The translations under genes were made by a program, and so were the position numbers. A stretch of DNA of 32,917 nt, from assembly GCA_028293285.1 (NCBI GenBank), contig JAQGPC010000072.1, forward strand, positions 1 to 32,917, written 5' to 3'. Shown here in pieces: positions 1 through 7,384 of the stretch (its first letter is position 1; every line of letters begins with the position of its first letter). The stretch comes from Pedosphaera sp. (GTDB lineage: Bacteria; Verrucomicrobiota; Verrucomicrobiia; Limisphaerales; Pedosphaeraceae). Below the pieces are notes generated by a model, which was not told the DNA's origin, searched no databases, and saw nothing but the letters and a program-made list of their open reading frames with translations.

Positions 1-262
1 CCGCCGGAGTCAGTTGCAGGGATCGTTTGGGTTTCAACATGGCCAGTCAAAGCTCCTTCCCAAGAAACTTAACCCGCTATTGCTTGGCCAGCCATTACCG
101 ATTTAATAATTCAAAAACCATAAACGGCTCCGATCCATACGCCGACACCATACGCCGGGCTAAAGCCGCGGCGTTAATGAGAGAAATCGAATAGTTTTAA
201 TGCATCTGCCCTGCTCTACTGGCGAGAACAAAGCAAAGTCTTTAGGGCCGGACGCCACCCTA
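1..262. other. Left-edge spacer with a degenerate repeat; possible 3' end of a reading frame
   Basis: No gene can be assigned with confidence. A plus-strand frame is open from the window edge (base 3) to a TAG at 192-194; its last residues read ADTIRRAKAAALMREIE. I recognise no family and cannot tell a real gene end from chance. The stretch at about 93-130 resembles two intergenic segments near 31.6 and 31.8 kb, which favours non-coding repeat DNA. Confidence 0.3.
93..130 (+). repeat. Dispersed degenerate repeat, copy 1
   Basis: The segment follows the pattern attaccg...taattcaaaa-ccat-aacggc. Similar segments lie at 31586-31622 and 31802-31839, the last two in a gene-free spacer. All three share the attacc, aattcaaaa and ccat blocks with the same order and spacing, in the same orientation. 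Copies are imperfect, so this is an old or loosely constrained element of unknown function. Confidence 0.4.
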
Positions 263-1390
263 TCACTTTAGCGGCACCACCGTCTTGGTGTTATGCGATT
301 GGAGTGCGGCGGCGAATAGTTCATGACTCAACACTGCTTCTTCCGGCGTGGCGCAGCCAAATCTACCATTCAAAGCCCCCGCGCGTTCAGCCGCATAGGC
401 CGCCCACATTTGGAGGAAGCAATCCGGAAAGCCGACTTCGAAGATACCGCCGGTGATGGTTTGGAATGGCATTTGATAGCCTAAATCAATGCGCTGCCAA
501 ATCTGTTCCTTGCCGCGCTCGAACACCCACAATGTCTTGGGATCTTTGGTACTGAAACGCACACCGCCTTCGGTGCCGAGCACTTCGAGGAACCAAGTGT
601 TCATTTCGCCCGGAGCGAGGCGTTTCATTTCCAGGCGCATGGGCACTTCTTCGTTATTGATGAGTACTTCGGTGTGCAACATCGCATTGTCCCACGTATC
701 ACACGGGGCCATGCCACCTTTGCCATCGGGACGTTGCGTGTAGATTTTTTGCAATTGCGCATAGACGCGCAACGGCTTCCAACCGAGGCGGAATGGCACA
801 TGCACGACGTGCATGCCGAGATCGCCCATCACGCCGATTTCGCCGTTCGTCTTATTTTGGCGTTTCCAATTCACGGCTTTGTTGGGGTCCATGTCGCTGG
901 CGTGCCAGAAACCGGAGCGGATTTCCATGATGCGCCCGAGCTTGCCGGATTGCACAGCTTGCATCACCCGTTGCGCGCCGGGCAGAAAAGGAAACTCCGA
1001 ACTGCACCGCACAAAACGACCGGTCTTCATCACTGCCTCACGGATGGTCTTCGCCGCATTGAGGTCAATGCCGAACGGCTTCTCTGCCAACAAATCCTTC
1101 CCGGAATTCAACACGTCGAGATACAGCTTCTCATGCAAGTTGTGCGGCACGGCGACATAGACGACATCCACATCGGGCGAGCGCAGCAGTTCCTGGTGGT
1201 CCTTGGTCAGGAGCGTCACGGTGGGCACCTGCTTGAACCATTCGAGCAGTTTGTCCTGCAAATCACAGACGGCCACGAGCTCGCAATGAACAGGCATATT
1301 CTCCAGCACGAACCAGCGGCCAAACGCACTTGCCGCCTCGCGTCCCATCAGTCCGCCGCCAATAATTCCCAAACGCATCTTTTGTTTCAT
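263..1390 (-). CDS. Gfo/Idh/MocA family oxidoreductase
   Basis: This is an NAD(P)-dependent sugar or inositol dehydrogenase-like protein of 375 aa, the usual family length. An N-terminal Rossmann fold opens with IIGGGLMG (glycines at residues 11-13 and 16). The family AEKPFG motif follows, with Lys104 as the conserved catalytic or structural lysine. A second conserved site, GDLGMH, supplies Asp190 and His194. The C-terminal half is the alpha/beta domain that shapes the substrate pocket. No twin-arginine or other signal is seen, so it should be cytoplasmic. The substrate cannot be read from sequence; members act on many polyols and sugars, and this phylum carries many paralogues. It stands alone, divergent from the broken prepilin-like gene. 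A start at residue 5 is also possible. Confidence 0.9.
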   Translation of the reverse strand: MKQKMRLGIIGGGLMGREAASAFGRWFVLENMPVHCELVAVCDLQDKLLEWFKQVPTVTLLTKDHQELLRSPDVDVVYVAVPHNLHEKLYLDVLNSGKDLLAEKPFGIDLNAAKTIREAVMKTGRFVRCSSEFPFLPGAQRVMQAVQSGKLGRIMEIRSGFWHASDMDPNKAVNWKRQNKTNGEIGVMGDLGMHVVHVPFRLGWKPLRVYAQLQKIYTQRPDGKGGMAPCDTWDNAMLHTEVLINNEEVPMRLEMKRLAPGEMNTWFLEVLGTEGGVRFSTKDPKTLWVFERGKEQIWQRIDLGYQMPFQTITGGIFEVGFPDCFLQMWAAYAAERAGALNGRFGCATPEEAVLSHELFAAALQSHNTKTVVPLK

Positions 1391-1569
1391 AAATTCTTAT
1401 TCTGAAAAAGCGAAGGATAGGTTCACTCTGCCATGCGGGCAACATTTTTGGCTCTTGAAAAATTTACGCGTCCCCCAACTCTGAAAGCAGGCCAGACCTC
1501 GGCCGCCTGCTTGACACCTCCAAACCGGAGATATAGCTTGAACTCGACCCCAAGTAGTTGCACAGCTTT

Positions 1570-2352
1570 ATGGCAATCACGTATCTTCAACGCAGCCCGT
1601 TGAGAAGGCATTCACGTTTCTATGCCTTCACGTTGATTGAGCTGCTGGTTGTCATTGCCACTATCGCAATTCTCGCCGGCTTGTTGCTCCCCGCCTTGGG
1701 CAAGGCCAAGATCAAGGCACAGAATATTCAATGCATGAATAGTCTGAAGCAACTGCAACTGACCTGGCACATGTACGCGGGAGACAGCAATGATGCGCTG
1801 CCGCCGAACCCGGGCCAGGATGTATTGACTGACCCGACGGCTGTTTCCTAGGTGCGGGGTGATATGAGCAAATCCGTAGAAGCCAGTAATTCCACTTTAC
1901 TTACAGTAGGCGTGCTTTGGGATTACAACAAATCGCCCGCCATATATAAGTGCCCGGCGGACCGCAAGAACTACAACGGCGTTCTCACCACGCGCAGCAT
2001 GTCCATGAGCGCCCATATGAATGTCATCTACGGCGGCTTTGCTGATTATGTGACCGGGACATATCGCGTTTATCGCAAACTCAGCACCATTGATAATCCT
2101 TCCGAACGCTGGGTATTCATGGATGAAAACCCGGACAGCATCAATGACGGCATGCTGTGGATCTACTGCGATTCTCCAAGCTGGGTGGACTTTCCGGCAA
2201 CCTATCATAACTTGAGCGGCAGCCTCTCCTTTGCCGATGGTCATTCCGGTTTGCACAAATACCGCGATGACCGCACGCGCACTCGCACGCCACCTGCCTC
2301 CGATAACCAGGATTATTTCTGGTTAAGGGATCATACGAGTTCGCTCAAATAG
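1570..2352 (+). pseudogene. Prepilin-type N-terminal methylation domain protein, interrupted by an in-frame TAG
   Basis: Two open pieces lie in one frame, 1570-1851 and 1852-2352, separated only by TAG at 1849-1851. Piece one has a short basic leader and the type IV prepilin motif [24 protein letters not shown], in which cleavage precedes Phe and Glu is at +5. Piece two continues the same protein and contains H-x9-DG (YHNLS...FADGH), the C-terminal signature of a large prepilin-like family expanded in Verrucomicrobiota, Planctomycetota and Lentisphaerota. The joined product would be about 260 aa, normal for the family. The codon sits where relatives usually have Trp before VRG, so a TGG-to-TAG change is the simplest cause. 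ATG at 1570 is preferred to the upstream TTG at 1558. A small hairpin (arms 1485-1492 and 1505-1512) lies upstream. A sequencing error or stop readthrough are alternatives. Confidence 0.8.
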
Positions 2353-2420
2353 CCTCGTCCGCTCACCCCACGTTTTCCCGCAAAGATAGTTCTTGCCACC
2401 CAACCATCACGTATTTATTC

Positions 2421-2442
2421 TATTTCTGTCGTTACAGAAATA
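2421..2442 (+). promoter_or_regulatory. Perfect 9-bp hairpin upstream of the small membrane protein gene
   Basis: The arms tatttctgt (2421-2429) and acagaaata (2434-2442) pair perfectly around a cgtt loop, about 25 bases before the start codon and just before the ribosome-binding site. It is A+T-rich with no T-run, so it is more likely an operator or leader structure than a terminator. Function is unproven. Confidence 0.4.
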
Positions 2443-2467
2443 ACATAAATAAAGAAAGGAACCAACT

Positions 2468-2905
2468 ATGATACCACTACTGGCCTTCGCGGAAACCACC
2501 GGCAACCCTGTCACGGTCTGGACTTATATCGCCTATCTGGTCGTTAGTGTTGCCCTCACCGTGTGGGTGGCAAGGACCTTACATAAGAATGGCCGCATTT
2601 TTCTGGTGGATAGTTTTGTCGGAAATGAACCTTTGGCCGATTCTGTTAATCACCTGCTGGTAGTAGGCTTTTATCTCATCAATATTGGCTTTGTCACTCT
2701 CGCCTTGAAATATGGCGACCGCGCCACCGACGCGCAAACCGCCCTGGAAATCTTAAGCACCAAAGTTGGATTGGTCTTAGTGGTGTTGGGCGTGATGCAC
2801 TTCTTCAACTTGTTCATCTTTTCGAAGATGCGCCGCCGCGCCACCCTGCACAAACAGACACCGCCAGTGTTGCCACAAGGTTATGTGAAACCCGTTCATG
2901 GTTGA
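2468..2905 (+). CDS. Small integral membrane protein, unrecognised family
   Basis: The 145-aa protein has three likely membrane helices, at about residues 17-37, 61-80 and 98-119. A polar loop with a conserved-looking DSFVGNEPLADSVNHLL stretch lies between helices one and two, and a basic tail (KMRRRATLHK) follows helix three, suggesting a cytoplasmic C-terminus. An aaaggaacc ribosome-binding site precedes the ATG. A strong intrinsic terminator follows directly, so this is probably a single-gene transcript, perhaps controlled through the upstream hairpin. I cannot name a function. Similar short proteins of unknown role occur in environmental bacteria, but no motif here points to a substrate or partner. 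Confidence 0.75.
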   Translation: MIPLLAFAETTGNPVTVWTYIAYLVVSVALTVWVARTLHKNGRIFLVDSFVGNEPLADSVNHLLVVGFYLINIGFVTLALKYGDRATDAQTALEILSTKVGLVLVVLGVMHFFNLFIFSKMRRRATLHKQTPPVLPQGYVKPVHG

Positions 2906-2915
2906 TTAGTTGACT

Positions 2916-2970
2916 GCGGGAATTCGGTGAGGCGACTTGGGGAATCCCGCTTCACCGATTCCCGCTTTTT
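2916..2970 (+). terminator. Rho-independent terminator
   Basis: A long stem is formed by 2916-2934 (starting gcgggaattcgg) and 2948-2965 (ending gattcccgc), with about one mismatch and one bulge. It is followed at once by a T-run at 2966-2970. It ends the 2468-2905 transcript and separates it from the DCC-family gene, whose ribosome-binding site starts about seven bases later. Confidence 0.8.
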
Positions 2971-2988
2971 CGCAATAGAAAGGTGCTT

Positions 2989-3447
2989 ATGCAAAAGCTC
3001 TACATTCTTTACGATGCCCAATGCCCTTTTACTCTGCGATATCGTCATTGGCTCGGAGATCAACCCTCGTTTGTACCGCTGGAGTTCATCCCTTTCCAAT
3101 CACCGGAGTTGGTGGCCCAATTTGAAGGCATCGCAGCTTATGGCACCAAGGCCCAATTGCTGGTCATCAACAATGACGGCGGTGTGTATCAAGGCCCAAG
3201 TGCATCTATCATCTGTCTCTTCGCCCTCAAAGAATATCGCGACTGGGCTATGCGGTTATCCGCGCCGAACCTACTGCCTCTCGCAACAGAGGCCTTTGAC
3301 ATGCTCGCTTCGGGTGGGAAGGAGATTGCGCGATGGTTAAGCCGGTTAGACGACACAGAGCTAATCAACGTGCTTAGCTATGAGGCATGCAGGCAATCGA
3401 ACCAACGGCAGCAACCTGAGCGGACAGCAACGCCGCTCAAGCCTTGA
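2989..3447 (+). CDS. DCC (DUF393) family thioredoxin-fold protein, second cysteine replaced
   Basis: The family is a small thiol-disulfide oxidoreductase-like fold with an N-terminal YD-x-x-C-x-x-C site. Here the segment is LYILYDAQCPFTLRYRHWL: the first Cys is kept but the second position is Thr, so classical dithiol chemistry is lost. Later parts also fit the family: an SPELVAQF stretch, a GGVYQGPSASIICLF segment and a C-terminal helix. ATG at 2989 is chosen because agaaagg (2977-2983) lies five bases upstream; a GTG at 2983 would overlap that site. The product is 152 aa. The C-terminal tail (QSNQRQQPERTATPLKP) is polar and probably disordered. Its 3' end overlaps the convergent aldolase gene by 11 bp. 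Confidence 0.75.
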   Translation: MQKLYILYDAQCPFTLRYRHWLGDQPSFVPLEFIPFQSPELVAQFEGIAAYGTKAQLLVINNDGGVYQGPSASIICLFALKEYRDWAMRLSAPNLLPLATEAFDMLASGGKEIARWLSRLDDTELINVLSYEACRQSNQRQQPERTATPLKP

Positions 3448-4270
3448 TGAACTTCGCGGCTTCGGTCGCCTTCGCGCCGTCATGCACAATGGCCATGAGC
3501 GCGCGCGTCATTCCAGCGGGGTCGGAGTGCTGGATGATGTTGCGACCATAGACAATTCCGGCCACACCTTGCTGGATCAATTTCTCGGTGCGTTCGAGAA
3601 TTTCCTTGTCAGGCGCTTTGCCACCGCCGCGCACGAGCACCGGGATGCGCCCGGAAATTTCCACGACCTTGTTATAGACGCTCACGTCATCGGTGGGATC
3701 GGCCTTGATGATATCGGCGCCGAGCTCAACGGCTTGGCGCACGAGAGGCAGGATTTTGTCGAGGTCGCCATCCACCATGTAACCGCCCGCCTTTTGGTTG
3801 GATTGGAACACGAGCGGTTCAATCATCAGCGGCATGCCGATGCGGTCGCACTCGGGCTTGATCTTCAAAATATTCTGGATGCATTGATCGGTGACTTCCG
3901 GTTGCTCGGGAATGCGGAAGAGATTCACGACCACACAGGTGGCATCGAGGCGCAGCGCTTGCTCGACCGGTTGCTCAATCATCCGGCTGAAGAGCGTGCG
4001 TGGAAGTTGGTTGCCATAGACATTCGCAACGTCGGTGCGCAACACGAGCGCGGGCTTTTCCTTGCCGGGCAGCGATTGCAGGTAATGCGCCTGGCCGACG
4101 GTAAGTTGGATGGCATCGGGCGCAGCGGCCACAAGCGTCTTGACGGATTTCTCAAGGTTTTCAATTCCTTGAAGAAAACCACGTTCGTTGAAGAAGCCAT
4201 GGTCCACGGCGACATCAAAACAACGGTTGGACTTGGCGTTAAAAAGTCGGTTAAGACGGTAAATTTTCAT
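3437..4270 (-). CDS. Class I (DhnA-type) aldolase, DeoC/LacD superfamily
   Basis: This is a TIM-barrel aldolase that uses a Schiff-base lysine. The family includes archaeal-type fructose-bisphosphate aldolase and LsrF/DhnA-like enzymes. Landmarks in order are VAVDHGF (Asp23 near strand one), a central run of barrel strands, GADIIKADPTD with the likely Schiff-base Lys189, VRGGGKAPD as the phosphate-binding loop, and GIVYGRNIIQ near the end. The length of 277 aa is normal. The physiological substrate is open: fructose 1,6-bisphosphate is plausible, but related barrels act on other ketose phosphates. The upstream region is shared with the divergent lipoprotein gene at 4386. No strong ribosome-binding site is visible before the ATG. 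Confidence 0.85.
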   Translation of the reverse strand: MKIYRLNRLFNAKSNRCFDVAVDHGFFNERGFLQGIENLEKSVKTLVAAAPDAIQLTVGQAHYLQSLPGKEKPALVLRTDVANVYGNQLPRTLFSRMIEQPVEQALRLDATCVVVNLFRIPEQPEVTDQCIQNILKIKPECDRIGMPLMIEPLVFQSNQKAGGYMVDGDLDKILPLVRQAVELGADIIKADPTDDVSVYNKVVEISGRIPVLVRGGGKAPDKEILERTEKLIQQGVAGIVYGRNIIQHSDPAGMTRALMAIVHDGAKATEAAKFIKA

Positions 4271-4385
4271 AATCGTTCGTTGAAAGACCTGACCTGTTAA
4301 TCATTTCCTTTGAGCGGCGTCCATGCTAATTTTCATCCCCGTGAACCTGGAAGCCAGCCATCGTCTCAGATTGATACCTGATTTT

Positions 4386-5492
4386 ATGCGACTTCGCGCC
4401 TTTTTTTATCTGTTTTTAGCGGCCGCCTTACTGACTAGTTGTGGCACCACTCCGGCAGCTGATGCCGCCCGCGACCGCGTCAGTTTCGTTGGGTTGAAGA
4501 ATTTTTCCTCCTTCAGCAAAGCAAATGGAACCAACGCGGAGGAAATTGTCCTGACGTCACCGGAAATCAAAGCGTCGATCAATTGGGATGAATTAATCGT
4601 TTCCTGGAATGTCCCGACCGGCGTGCATCTAAAGGTGGAAGCGCGCGCCATTTATCCGGGGCATAACACCAAATATTATATCATGAGCATGTGGTCGGAT
4701 GATCCGGACCATTTCCCGCGCGAAAGCGTCCGCCGGCAGGGTGATGATGATGGCACGATCAAAACCGATACGCTGGTGCTAAACAAAATAACTGACAAGG
4801 TGCAACTCCGTCTGACAATTGGCGGAATGAACACGAACACGCCGCTCAAGTTTCTCGGACTCTCGTTCTGCAACAGCAAGGTTCCGGCGGAAGCGTTAAA
4901 GCCAAATCGGGCTGCGTGGGGCAAGACCTTGGAAGTTCCCGAGCGGCGGCAAGGCGAATACGAAGGCGGTGGTGGTTGGTGCAGCCCAACTTCGCTATCA
5001 ATGGATCTCGCCTATTGGAGCGATAAATTGCATCGGCCCGAGTTAAATCGCACTGTTCCCGAAACCGCGCATGCCATTGACGACGGCGGTTGGGGTGGCA
5101 CCGGCAATTGGCCGTTCAACACAGCTTATGCGGGAAGCTATACTGGCATGCGTGCTTATGTAACTCGGTTGAGTGATGTTGCCGAACTCGAAGATTGGAT
5201 CGCTGCCGGAATCCCGGTAATCGTTTCAGTCTCTTCTTATCTTACCAATGATCGCACCAGTGGGCAGGACAATGGGCATCTTATCACCTGCGTTGGTTTC
5301 GATAAAAATGGTGACGTGGTGGTGAATGATCCCGGTGTTTCCGTGAAGCGCAACGTGCGGGCGCGCCGCATTTATGCTCGGGAAAAATTCGTCAACGCTT
5401 GGAAGAAATCCAAAAATGCAGTTTACCTCGTCTATCCCGATACTGCCACGGTTCCCAAAGATCGGTTTGGCCACTGGGACCACGGCAAATAG
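4386..5492 (+). CDS. C39-like cysteine peptidase lipoprotein
   Basis: The ATG at 4386 gives a clean lipoprotein signal, MRLRAFFYLFLAAALLTSCG, with lipobox LTSC and lipidated Cys19; the longer frame from 4323 would bury it. Residues about 30-175 look like a beta-rich non-catalytic domain. The C-terminal half is a papain-fold C39-like domain: Cys199 in GGGGWCSPTSLSM, His298 in NGHLITCVGF and Asp315 in VVVNDPG form the expected triad. Family members are secreted or lipid-anchored peptidases and related proteins with unknown targets; the C39 name does not imply bacteriocin export here, because no ABC transporter is present. It probably faces the periplasm. A gap of 41 bases separates it from the Dabb gene, so co-transcription is possible. 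Confidence 0.8.
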   Translation: MRLRAFFYLFLAAALLTSCGTTPAADAARDRVSFVGLKNFSSFSKANGTNAEEIVLTSPEIKASINWDELIVSWNVPTGVHLKVEARAIYPGHNTKYYIMSMWSDDPDHFPRESVRRQGDDDGTIKTDTLVLNKITDKVQLRLTIGGMNTNTPLKFLGLSFCNSKVPAEALKPNRAAWGKTLEVPERRQGEYEGGGGWCSPTSLSMDLAYWSDKLHRPELNRTVPETAHAIDDGGWGGTGNWPFNTAYAGSYTGMRAYVTRLSDVAELEDWIAAGIPVIVSVSSYLTNDRTSGQDNGHLITCVGFDKNGDVVVNDPGVSVKRNVRARRIYAREKFVNAWKKSKNAVYLVYPDTATVPKDRFGHWDHGK

Positions 5493-5533
5493 TCTTCAAC
5501 GTTTCACAATTAAAAACACAGCCTAATATTAAT

Positions 5534-5833
5534 ATGTTCTCACACGTCGTTATTTTCTGGGTTGATCCCAACAATCCCAAAGCCGCGGATGATTTGATTG
5601 CCGGAGCGGAAAAATATCTGCGCCCGATTCCCGGGGCATTACACTTTCACATCGGCAAGATGGTGGGCAGCCATCGCCCGGTGGTGGACCAATCCTATCA
5701 AGTGGCGTTGAATCTGGTTTTTCCGGACAAGAAGACGCAGGACGATTATCAGGTGCATCCTTTGCACATTGAATTTGTGGAAAAGGTGCTGACGCCAATC
5801 CGCAAGAAGGTCGTGGTTTACGATTTCGAGTAA
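5534..5833 (+). CDS. Dabb family (stress-responsive alpha/beta barrel) protein
   Basis: The 99-aa ferredoxin-like protein opens with MFSHVVIFWV, the usual first strand of the Dabb domain, followed by a helix (ADDLIAGAEKYLRPI), the GALHFHIGK strand and an ALNLVFPDKKTQDDYQVHPLH segment where the family motif with conserved His lies. It ends in a final strand, KKVVVYDFE. Dabb proteins dimerise into barrels; some are stress-induced and some are catalytic, but the role is usually unknown. The start at 5534 fits the domain exactly, whereas the frame extends upstream into the preceding gene without similarity. It converges on the recombinase gene with seven bases between them. Confidence 0.85.
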   Translation: MFSHVVIFWVDPNNPKAADDLIAGAEKYLRPIPGALHFHIGKMVGSHRPVVDQSYQVALNLVFPDKKTQDDYQVHPLHIEFVEKVLTPIRKKVVVYDFE

Positions 5834-5840
5834 ACCCGCT

Positions 5841-6764
5841 TCATCCGCGCGGATGAAATTTACGGTGGACTTCGCGCAAGCGGCTTCCAGCCACATGCGT
5901 GTAAACCTCCGTGGTGCTGATGTTGGCGTGTCCGAGCAATTCCTGGATCACGCGCAAGTCCGCGCCATGTTCCATCAAGTGCGTGGCGAAGCTATGCCGC
6001 AGCATATGCGGTGTGACATTCCGCGCCACACCCGCACGCTTTACCCGTTGCTTGATGCGCAACCACATCGTCACGGAAGCGAACGGAGTGCCGCGTTTTG
6101 TTAAAAATAAATTTGCCGGTGAACGCGGTTTAACGAGCTTGGGCCGACCGGCTGGACTTAAATAACGATTGATGGCCTCGACCGCTTTGCTTCCCACTGG
6201 CACCACCCGCTCCTTGTTGCCCTTGCCAATAACATTGATGAAACCAACCTCCAAATGGAGTTGTTCCAGTCGGATGTTGCGCAACTCCGCGAGCCGTAGA
6301 CCGGAAGCATAAGCAAGTTCCAGCACAGCCTGATCGCAGAGTGTTTGTGAAGTCTCGGGATTTTCCGGCGTTAGCAACTGGGAGATTTCCTGATTGGTCA
6401 ACGCCTTGGGTAGACGTTTCCACCGGCGCGGCAGCGAAAGATTTTCCGCCACATTAATCGGCAAAATCTTTTCATTTTCCGCAAAGCGATAGAACGCCCG
6501 CAACGCCGCGATTTCCAGGTATACGCTTTCTGAACTGAGTTTGCGTGGAGCTTGACCTTCTTTGACTTCTACCGCGCGATCCCGCTCATGCAACAGAAAT
6601 GCCGTGAGGTGGGATAGCGTAACGGCTTTCCAATCGGTCAGATTTTGTCGCGCCGCCCAGTCGATGAATTTGCCCAGCAACGCGGAGTAGGTTTTTTGCG
6701 TATGCTCCGACTGCCCGCGCTCATGGCGCAGGTATTGCAGGAAATCTTCAACCAAGGTTTGCAC
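5841..6764 (-). CDS. xerD: Tyrosine recombinase, XerC/XerD family (XerD-like)
   Basis: The 307-aa length is that of XerC/D. The N-terminal SAM-like core-binding domain spans about residues 1-100 and the catalytic domain about 115-300. All six catalytic positions are present: Arg157 (ASGLRLAEL), Lys181 (GKGNKER), His253 and Arg256 (HMLRHSFATH), His279 (LLGHANIS) and the nucleophile Tyr288 (VYTHV). The HGADLRVIQ and final HPRG segments favour XerD over XerC, but the two cannot be separated firmly by eye. Its role would be chromosome-dimer resolution at dif with a partner recombinase, which is not in the window. It begins 21 bases after the toxin gene on the same strand, so the two could share a transcript. 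No att-like repeats suggest a mobile-element integrase. Confidence 0.88.
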   Translation of the reverse strand: MQTLVEDFLQYLRHERGQSEHTQKTYSALLGKFIDWAARQNLTDWKAVTLSHLTAFLLHERDRAVEVKEGQAPRKLSSESVYLEIAALRAFYRFAENEKILPINVAENLSLPRRWKRLPKALTNQEISQLLTPENPETSQTLCDQAVLELAYASGLRLAELRNIRLEQLHLEVGFINVIGKGNKERVVPVGSKAVEAINRYLSPAGRPKLVKPRSPANLFLTKRGTPFASVTMWLRIKQRVKRAGVARNVTPHMLRHSFATHLMEHGADLRVIQELLGHANISTTEVYTHVAGSRLREVHRKFHPRG

Positions 6765-6784
6765 AAGTTGGACTCGATTCCTTT

Positions 6785-7087
6785 TTAAGGAGCCTTGATG
6801 CGCTCTTTCCAGTAACCCGGCTCCCTATTCAAGTGCATCACAGCAGCAATAAAAATAAAATCTTCTTCCACTGAAAAAATGATGCCATAGGGAAATCGTT
6901 CAACTAAACATCGACGAAAGCGGCCACTTATTTTGCGATATCGGAATGGATTCAACAAAAATTTTTGAATGCTGCTTTCTATGACGGAGAGAAAAGCTTT
7001 TCCCAGGCCTTCCCGGCAGCTTTCATAATAAACAATTGCCAGTTTGATTTCCTCCTTGGCAAGAGGATCGTATTTCAGGTTGGCCAT
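6785..7087 (-). CDS. ParE/RelE-superfamily toxin
   Basis: This 100-aa protein has the ParE-type layout: two N-terminal helices (PLAKEEIKLAIVYYESCREGLGKAF), then a short beta-sheet with FRYRKISGRFRRCLVERFPYGIIF and a last strand, FIAAVMHLNREPGYW. ParE toxins poison DNA gyrase and RelE toxins cleave mRNA; without catalytic-type residues visible I favour the ParE side but do not claim the target. The start overlaps the 3' end of the antitoxin gene by 13 bases, typical of translationally coupled toxin-antitoxin pairs with the antitoxin first. Confidence 0.85.
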   Translation of the reverse strand: MANLKYDPLAKEEIKLAIVYYESCREGLGKAFLSVIESSIQKFLLNPFRYRKISGRFRRCLVERFPYGIIFSVEEDFIFIAAVMHLNREPGYWKERIKAP

Positions 7088-7314
7088 CCCAATTCCTGAC
7101 GGATCTGAGAAAAAATTTTATCGCCTGGAATTGCCTGTGTCTTTCCAGATTTAAAATCCTGATAGCGCCTCTCGGCTTCAGCAACCCATGCTTCATCCAC
7201 GTGATTAAGTGGAGCATCATCCAAACTGCGCAAAAGATGGTCGGCCAAGGCCTCTCGTTCTTCCGGAGACAGTTCAAGCGCTTGTCTTTCGATCTCTTTG
7301 ACTAGGGGCGACAT
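7075..7314 (-). CDS. Addiction module antitoxin, Unstab_antitox family
   Basis: From the ATG at 7314 the protein is 79 aa and begins MSPLVKEIERQALELSPEER, followed by EALADHLLRSLDD, the hallmark of the 'putative addiction module component' family (PF09720-like). It continues with the typical DEAWVAEAERRYQDFKSGKTQAIPGDKIF and ends RQELGW. A start further upstream (7350) would add 12 residues that do not fit the family. It neutralises the downstream ParE-like toxin. These antitoxins lack an obvious DNA-binding domain, so self-regulation is less certain than in other modules. The pair lies directly downstream of purC on the same strand. Confidence 0.85.
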   Translation of the reverse strand: MSPLVKEIERQALELSPEEREALADHLLRSLDDAPLNHVDEAWVAEAERRYQDFKSGKTQAIPGDKIFSQIRQELGWPT

Positions 7315-7370
7315 CAATTTGAAGGTTGCCGCGTGAGGCCAAAAAGTCAAGCCACGGATGCCAACAATTA

Positions 7371-7384
7371 AGGCTAATTAGCCT
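7371..7384. promoter_or_regulatory. Perfect 14-bp palindrome at the end of purC, upstream of the toxin-antitoxin pair
   Basis: The sequence aggctaattagcct equals its own reverse complement. It contains the purC stop codon and lies 57 bases before the antitoxin start. It could be an operator for the module, since symmetric A+T-centred sites are common there, or part of a termination structure. No T-run follows on either strand. Confidence 0.35.

Noticed and set aside
674..1405. 243-aa plus-strand frame opposite the Gfo/Idh gene
   Set aside because: Antisense shadow of a recognised gene.
3380..4300. 306-aa plus-strand frame opposite the aldolase gene
   Set aside because: It is a mirror of the well-supported aldolase; the His/Gly-rich composition is typical of antisense frames.
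5841..6764. Reading the Xer-type recombinase as a phage or island integrase
   Set aside because: Its length and motifs match cellular XerC/D, and there are no attachment repeats or phage genes next to it.
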